Below, one piece after another: positions 57,494-64,000 of a stretch of DNA of 64,000 nucleotides. The notes under the pieces were generated by a model. It worked only from the letters and a program-made list of their open reading frames with translations. It made no database searches and was not told the origin of the DNA. This DNA is from Setoptus koraiensis (taxonomy: Eukaryota; Arthropoda): the NCBI GenBank assembly GCA_048013815.1, contig CM106585.1, positions 18,104,001 through 18,168,000 on the forward strand. The letters run 5' to 3'. Within the stretch, counting starts at the first letter, position 1. Each line of letters opens with the position of its first letter. Both the position numbers and the translations under genes were made by a program.

Positions 57494-60200
57494 ACCGCAT
57501 GCGAGATTCAGCACACACACACACGAGATTGGGCCTACGCACGACTATAGGATTGATTTATTTCCATTTGTATCCACAAGCGGCTGCCATTTATTTTCGA
57601 GCCTATTTTTGGGGCCCGCGCGCCTAGAGTGTTTGCCCGCTGCCACTGTCTTGTTATTACGCAGCAGCAGCAGTAGCAGCGCCAGCGCGCCCCAAACGCA
57701 CCCCAGGGGCTTCCAATCAGGGTACGAGGCAGTAGTGATGTTTTTTGGTTTTTTGTTTTTCGCTCTCGATTGAATTACGGGCATTGAGCGAGTGTCGCTC
57801 TCGATGCCCGCTCATTGTGGAATCAGCCCGATGGCGCGGGCCGGCCACCCAAAAAGATTGTCGACGGGCGTGCCAATTGTGCGGCTGGCGGATTTAAAGC
57901 CGCCGCTTGCCGTTTGCGTGCAAGTGGCACGAGGCTAAGCCCAAATAAATGGCCGCCAAGCTGTTAGCTAGCGGCTCAATTCAATTGAATTTCATACGCC
58001 ATTTGTTGGCGCAAACGCGAACTGCGAAGAAAAACTGCTGCCGCTCAAAAGCTGCTGCTGCTGCTGGCGAGACAGAGGTGAGCGGAATTATAATTGAGCG
58101 CGGCCCGAGACGGCGGCGCCCGCGCCCGCCAGAGACAGATAAGAGGGCGCCAACGAAAATGACAAGTGTTTAATGTTTTGTTAAGTCCTGTCAAATGAAT
58201 CATACCCATTGAGCGGCGAGTCGAGTGGCGCGCACACGCCACCAACTGACACGGGGGCGCCCAACTACTAAATTTCATCGCATATATCGCGTCTGTATCG
58301 CGTATATCGCGAACACGTCGCGTATATAGGATAGGCGGCGGCGGCGGATGGATTTGAGCTGGTCGCGATTGTTCTCGTGGTCGCGAATCGCGAGCGAGCC
58401 GGCGCTCGCCAGCGGCTTACCGAACCATATCGCACACTCAGTTATATAGGGTCGAATGGGACGCAACGATCGCATCGCGCACAACGGCGAGCATTTTTAC
58501 CATTTTTCCAATCGAGGCGCCGTCTGGATGGCCGGCCCCCCTCGGTCGCTTGTTTCGAGGCTCGCATAAGCTCGTGTGAGCGCTACCAGTCACTGGTAGC
58601 GCAATCTCAATGTCCAGTAGAATCTCGTACACGCACACACACACACACGCGCATTTTGGGAGCGGACGAGAGCAGATCAAATTATACTTGAGATCAAGAT
58701 TTTATCATCGTGCGCCGCTTGATAAATGCTCGAGATAAGCAAAGTGGGGCCAGACCCATAATCGATGATGATATAGGGCCAATTGGAACCGGGACCAGCG
58801 ATCGCCACAAATCGGCCTCTCGCCAGCCAGCGAGCGAGCGTAAGCCAGCCGGCCGGCGGGCAGCCAAAATGAGCCACATCACACGATGACAGCCAGCGAA
58901 CGGGCCCCAAAGAGAGCCCGCTAGATAACGATGACCATTCATAACATTACGTGATGTCCGAACTGCGTGTGTGAGGCCAGATCTCTTATTACACACACAC
59001 GCGAGCCCATTTGGTGCTAACGTAGCGCGTACTAACGGTATTTCATAAACAACACACCATACAACACGTGGTGGCTATTACGTAAGAGGCGACTATCACT
59101 AAGTGCGAGCCTATATAAATAGCCAGCCAGCCGGCCAGTCAGCCAGTTGGTGTGCGTGCGTCTTATCCGCGCTTTATGGCCCCCCATCCCCTGCCGGCTA
59201 TAATTGTCTCTGGTGCGCTCGTTGAGAGAACACTAACCCAGTTCATAATCGCTAATGGTTGTTGTCTAGTCTTGCCCTCTTTATTTAGTGTGTCTAGCTC
59301 ACCCTGTTTAGTTTGGTTAGCTGCGCGCCATATAACATGTTGTGCGGGCGTGTAGCGGGGGCCAGCCAGCCAGTCAGTTAGTTGAATAACAATCAGATTC
59401 AATCTAAGCTGAATCTTAACTCGTCTTATTCGCTGCGCGCCTCTCTCCCTTTCTCTGCTCTCTGGCTGGCTGGCGCGGCGCCAGCCAAATCCGACAACAC
59501 TTCCCGTCGGCTCATTATATGCGCCGGGCAGCGCGCTCGTCAATCATATAAGCCCCGTTTTTCTTTATCACAACTGAGCCAGCAAAGCCAGACGAACTCC
59601 AACTAGAGCGCCAGCTCGACAGCGTAGTCGGTTGGACCAGCATAGGCCCAAATGGGCCCACAGCCAGTCGGCATCATAATGTTCACGTGATGCAGCAGCA
59701 ACAACAACAACAACAACGACAGCGACAACAATGGCGCACTCGGTGACGCCATTGTGCCAGTGGCAGGTTAGTGGCAGGTTAGGGGCGCAAGTGGCACACC
59801 GGAGCTTACACGTGAAAGTTGCACGATGAAACGCACGCTGGGCGACAACGGGCCCGTGTTCAGCCGGGCAACTGGCCGGCGACTAGAGCCAGCCAGCCAG
59901 CCAGTCGGCAAAGCCAGCACAAGTTACGTGATATTAATGAGATGGATAATCAGCAAGATTGATGTTGGCACGAAGCGCACTAAAAAAGGTGCCAGCGATA
60001 GTTTTAATTCTGTGTCCGCATCACGGCTTTGCCGTCTTGGCATTGTGTCGCCAGGGCCAATGTTGTCAGTGCGTGTGTGTGTTGTGCAATATGGTTGCCA
60101 CGACACTTGCTGCACTGTCCGCACTAAATTAACTATATTGCATAATAAAGCTCGTGGCACAGAGTTAAACAATTGGCGTCAATTGTGAGGCGGCACAGTG

Positions 60201-63040
60201 CGGCGACAGCACAAACCAACCACTGCCAAGGTAACTTGACATATAAGGGAACTATCTCACTGGGATCCGCTCCTTAGACTGGCGGCAACAGCAATTTTTT
60301 CTTCTCGCGCTCGCTGTTTAGGCTCTTGTTCGCTGATCAAGTGACTCCCCATCGAGTCTGATTACCGTATGACTGTATGTATTTTTAGTTGCGGATGTTA
60401 TAGCGTTGTCACATTCTCGTTTACGGTTATGTACAGATTGCTTATTTGAATCGCGTCGTCTGTCGCGATGGCGCAAGGTGAGATCTTTGGTTTCGCTCGC
60501 CCGTGAGTCTGTACTAGCGAATCTGTTCTAGTCGCTGCTTCCTGCTCAACATGTATCCAATTTGTCCATGTGCCAACCGGAAATGCCCCATTGGTAACTG
60601 ATTGGTCGGTCCTCTGTTTTTTTTTTGCGAGCCTGATAACGAGAACAAGCCATTCATGTGGGCCCGACAGTTGCATTGGCGTATCGTTGGCGCACGCATT
60701 CTTTGTTTCGCCAGACATACCTAGACATTGGGGTGGAAGTGTCATCCCGATGGTCGTCATCAAAGGCGTCATAGGTCACCTTGAGTGCACCAAACAACGA
60801 CAGCGCCAACGACAACGACGACAACAATAACAACGACAACAACAACACCAACAACAACAACAACAAATGCCACCTATAAATAACAACTCGACTACTATAT
60901 CGGCACCAAGTCATGCTCATCTAATATTGATGATCCCAATCTCGTGGGACGATTACAACAAACCTCTATCCTGCCATATATATATACATGTATATATATG
61001 CCTCATTCATGCATACACATGCATATTGTAGGTGTGAATGAGAAAAAAGAAATTCTTCAACTCGCGGCTCAACATTGTGTATACGTTCATGTCTGAGATA
61101 GATATAGACATGGACAAAAACAAAAAGTAGACGTTTGTTTGTTTGGATTTGACGTTCAGCCGACTTATGGCGAGTATCCATGATGCTCGCCATAAGATAC
61201 AATGCCAGTATATATACATATACTGGCATCGCGTGTACATTTTTGTAGTTGTTGTCTTTGTCTATGTTGTCTATTTTTAAGCAACCAAAAGTCGCTCGAT
61301 CGAGGTCACAAACAGCCAGACAATACGCACGACAACAGAGTATCCGCAATCAGGGATGCCAGAGAAAAAAAGATAAAAGTGTAAACAGGTGGTTCTAATA
61401 AGCTTCGTTGGGAAACTCGCCAGAGACGAAAAGTCTATTTATAATTCATATAGACAGCTACATAGATAATTGTAAACAAACATATAAGCAGACAGGTAAA
61501 TGGAGTGGCAATGCATGTATTTTGCAGCCGAAGCTAGACAGTTGGAAAGAGAAATATAGGCGCAATCAAAGAGCAACTGTCACTGTCTGATTTCTTCTCT
61601 GTCTGTCGCTGTCTTTTACCAACAAGCAAGCAATTCTCTATACAAAGATCAAAACTATACTTGTAAACAAGATATATTTGGTTCAACAATGAGGCTTGTT
61701 GCAATGGCGCCAAATACCGTGCATGCTGGCTCTCATACATTGTCTCATTGGCCCGGTGATATATTGTCACCATTTATCGCGCTAGCATTAGCACTGGCTG
61801 ACGACCAAATTGACAAATGAATCCAATTCAATATTTGTAATGTTAGAGCGTCAATAGCAACAAGCCAAGCGCCGCTACCAGGTGAACTAGTACACTAATT
61901 GCGAACAGGTGATACTTTACTACAGGTGACCAGAGCATGAGTGATGGTGGTGGCCGCGCTACAGTGAATAATGGCACTAGTGACTGTCTAATTGCTTTGA
62001 CAAAATCGACAAAACTTACCGCCACTGCGTGCCGTTCGCCAATAGACCAGATCCAGAGATTGTTATGCGCTGAACTGATACTGCCGGGCAGAGAATGAAA
62101 TGTAAATATCACAAAATTCGAGTGATTGCATTCCATTCGAGAACGTCGTCGTTAGTTTGTCTCTGACAAACTCTTGTGACAATAAACATATAAACTCATG
62201 TGGGCAAAAATAAATAAAAGTAATGCAACTGACTAAACGACAACGATATATCGTTATTGTATGTGTGCCATACATGAGTATGCCATATATAACGAGAACA
62301 AACGCAATTAATTGCCAATAATAATCAACACTAGCTCTGATGCTGTCCACTAGCGATTGCGACCGTAACGGCTGTCGCAGTTTTAGCGCAAAAGTTGAGG
62401 CCCCAGCTCGCATTGTTGCCCGAAGTGGTCCAATGAGCGCACCTAACGAACGGATGTAGCGTAACAACATGTGATACAATTATGTGTTCAAAATTGGCGC
62501 GGTCGAAAGTGGTCGGCATAGAACTTACTGCGGCAGATGATTGGTGGCAAGATTTGCAAAAGTTCGCCAGCGCGCAAATTGTTCTACTCGTCTAGACAGT
62601 GTTCGTTTCGGTGCTGCATACAAACTCAAGCTCAAACAGTTCGACGGAAACATCCGAGAGGCTCGAGAAAATTCGATTTGTTGGCTGGCCGGCTGGCCGG
62701 TTTGTTGCACGTTTATAGGCTGAATTTAAATGTGCACATTGCACAATAGCAGCGGCAGCAGCAGGGGTAGCGGCAGCGGGGCTGGCACACGCCCCAAAGG
62801 GCACGTTGATTTGCGTTGATTTCTGTGCGAGCTACTTACGTTCACTCAAGCAAAGGGGACAGGTTGGGCGCATGCGCACTGGCAGTGTAGCTCACAATGA
62901 TTTAAGTAATAATATTTGCTAAAGATTCGATTCATGCCACCCCCATTCCCTGAGCCCTTGTGTCTCATACATCTAGTCAATTTGTCGTGCCATTGTCGTC
63001 GTCGTCGCCGTCGTTTCCTCTGGTGTTGCCGTAATCACAA

Positions 63041-63072
<32 letters not shown>

Positions 63073-63312
63073 ACACACGCACGCACACACGCATACACGC
63101 GCTGTCGCAGGCAGTGCCGTTCAGTTGTTTATTATTATCCGTTTATTCATTTATTTTAGCTATTATGGCAACATCAAGTCAATAAATAGATCATTTATAA
63201 TGTATGATAATTGGCAATTATCAACAAATTCCAATTGCACACACACAATTTAACAGTAGTAATTATTGCGAAAACAACAACAACAACAACAACAGCAACG
63301 ATAGTAAACAAG
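60201..63312. other. Upstream flank of the polyQ/polyN gene; AT-richer, no supported gene
   Basis: GC falls again. Contains CAA-rich DNA at 60800-60866 directly before an ATG (60867) that opens 54 codons starting MPPINNNSTTISAPSHAHLI; a possible exon, weak. Two adjacent perfect hairpins lie at 61164-61229 and a CA microsatellite at 63040-63062. Confidence 0.4.
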
Positions 63313-63814
63313 ATGCTGAATTCTAGCAACAGATTGCAGGAGTGCGGCCAGCACACAAACAGCAAGCGCTTGTCGTCTAATTTCTCCATAGATTACATTA
63401 TAAACCAGAAGCACAAGCAAGCTGCCACAATCACACCAACAACAACCGCCGCCACCAACAACCACCACCAACAATCCAGATACAACAACGGCAGCAATCA
63501 GTTGGTGGCCAACAATTTATTGCAAACAATTCCAGAGAAAAACAACAACAACAACAACAACAGCAGCAAATTGAGCGCACAAAAGGATGATCCGCTTAAT
63601 TTCACACTGACCCCTCTCATCACTACAACGCCCTCGCCATCAGCAAGCTCGGCCAATTCAGCCTCATCGAGCTCCACAAACCGGCCGCAGCAGCAGCAAC
63701 ATGATCAATCTGGCGCCTATTATCGTCAACAACAGCAACAACAACAACAGCAACAACAGAATTCCTTCTACCAAAACTGGTTGATGAACGCGCTCCAGTT
63801 GGCCAGGCTATTCG

Positions 63815-63851
<37 letters not shown>

Positions 63852-64000
63852 ACAACAGCCCACAAATGCCCTCATGGCAGAGAATTCGGTGGAATATTTG
63901 AAACATTTTCAGCAACATTTGCACATGCAACAACACATGCAACACTTAAGACAGCAGCAGCAACAACTACAGAGTTGTCATAATCAATCGTTAATTATGA
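63313..64000 (+). CDS. N-terminal part of a polyQ/polyN protein with an Eh1-like motif, probable transcription factor; runs off the window
   Basis: The frame is open from ATG 63313 to the window end (229 complete codons, 3' incomplete). In-frame stops lie upstream (for example TAG at 63187-63189), and the leader is CAA-rich as in other genes here. Residues 24-30 read FSIDYII, resembling the Eh1 Groucho-binding motif (FSIxxIL) found near the N-terminus of many homeodomain repressors. Then come Thr/Asn/His-rich DNA, polyN near residues 80-86, DPLNFTLTPLITTTPSPSA near 95-112, and three polyQ stretches. Between two of these is a hydrophobic stretch NSFYQNWLMNALQLARLFE. No DNA-binding domain is in view. 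Transcription-factor identity is inferred from Eh1, low-complexity tracts and the long gene-poor flank. Confidence 0.75.

Larger units (their letters stand above)
46716..60200. other. GC-rich gene-desert domain with many short tandem repeats and hairpins
   Basis: About 13.5 kb of markedly higher GC than the flanks, rich in GGCC, GCGC and TTGGCC words and CA/TG microsatellites. Many overlapping open frames occur on both strands because stop codons are rare here; their text is Arg/Ala/Pro/Gly-rich and none matches a family. I see no gene that I can support. Confidence 0.6.

Noticed and set aside
47000-60000. Overlapping open frames of 90-200 codons on both strands (for example 48797-49276, 49522-50028, 50877-51446, 52942-53544)
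   Set aside because: GC-rich DNA has few stop codons. Frames overlap each other in several registers, are Arg/Ala/Pro-rich and match no family.

Overview
The window looks like nuclear DNA from a metazoan, most likely an arthropod (the heavy CAA/CAG use and intron style would suit a chelicerate or mite, but this is inference). Introns are GT-AG and genes lie on both strands. The proteins are animal families: plasma-membrane Ca2+-ATPase, PDCD4, an EPLIN/LIMA1-type LIM protein and LMBR1. Noncoding DNA is full of CAA, CA, GA and CT microsatellites. I saw no bacterial features, CRISPR array, tRNA, rRNA or viral element.

Layout. 1-5.3 kb (+): 3' part of a PMCA calcium-pump gene, with two alternative C-terminal ends placed at the splice site used in vertebrate PMCAs. 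6.1-7.7 kb (-): PDCD4 in two coding exons, convergent with PMCA, the two tails being only about 0.8 kb apart. 7.8-22 kb: mostly noncoding, with microsatellites, several short tandem arrays (the best at 17.3-17.5 kb), a possible polyQ first exon ending at 16312, and on the minus strand a small gene at 18.1-18.6 kb for a secreted Tyr/Glu/Arg-rich protein with its own TATA box. 22.3-41.8 kb (+): a LIM-domain gene. Three 5' exons encode a low-complexity N-terminus and one complete LIM domain; after a 16-kb intron a 2-kb last exon encodes a module-repeat tail. That intron holds a 9-kb, almost purely purine (A/G) tract at 25.1-34.05 kb, the strangest object in the window and possibly an assembly or base-calling artefact. 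42.2-43.1 kb: a small minus-strand gene and a weaker divergent plus-strand ORF separated by 22-bp repeats. 43.4-44.8 kb (+): an intronless LMBR1-family membrane protein. 44.8-63.3 kb: about 18 kb without a recognisable gene, GC-rich from about 46.6 to 60 kb, with many short tandem repeats and perfect hairpins. 63.3 kb to the end (+): the 5' end of a polyQ/polyN protein with an Eh1-like FSIDYII motif, probably a transcription factor whose regulatory DNA may be the preceding gene-poor stretch.

The genes do not form a pathway. The main points are the conserved PMCA splice logic, the modular LIM protein with in-phase splice junctions across 16 kb, the purine tract, and a scattered class of short perfect inverted repeats with very small spacers.
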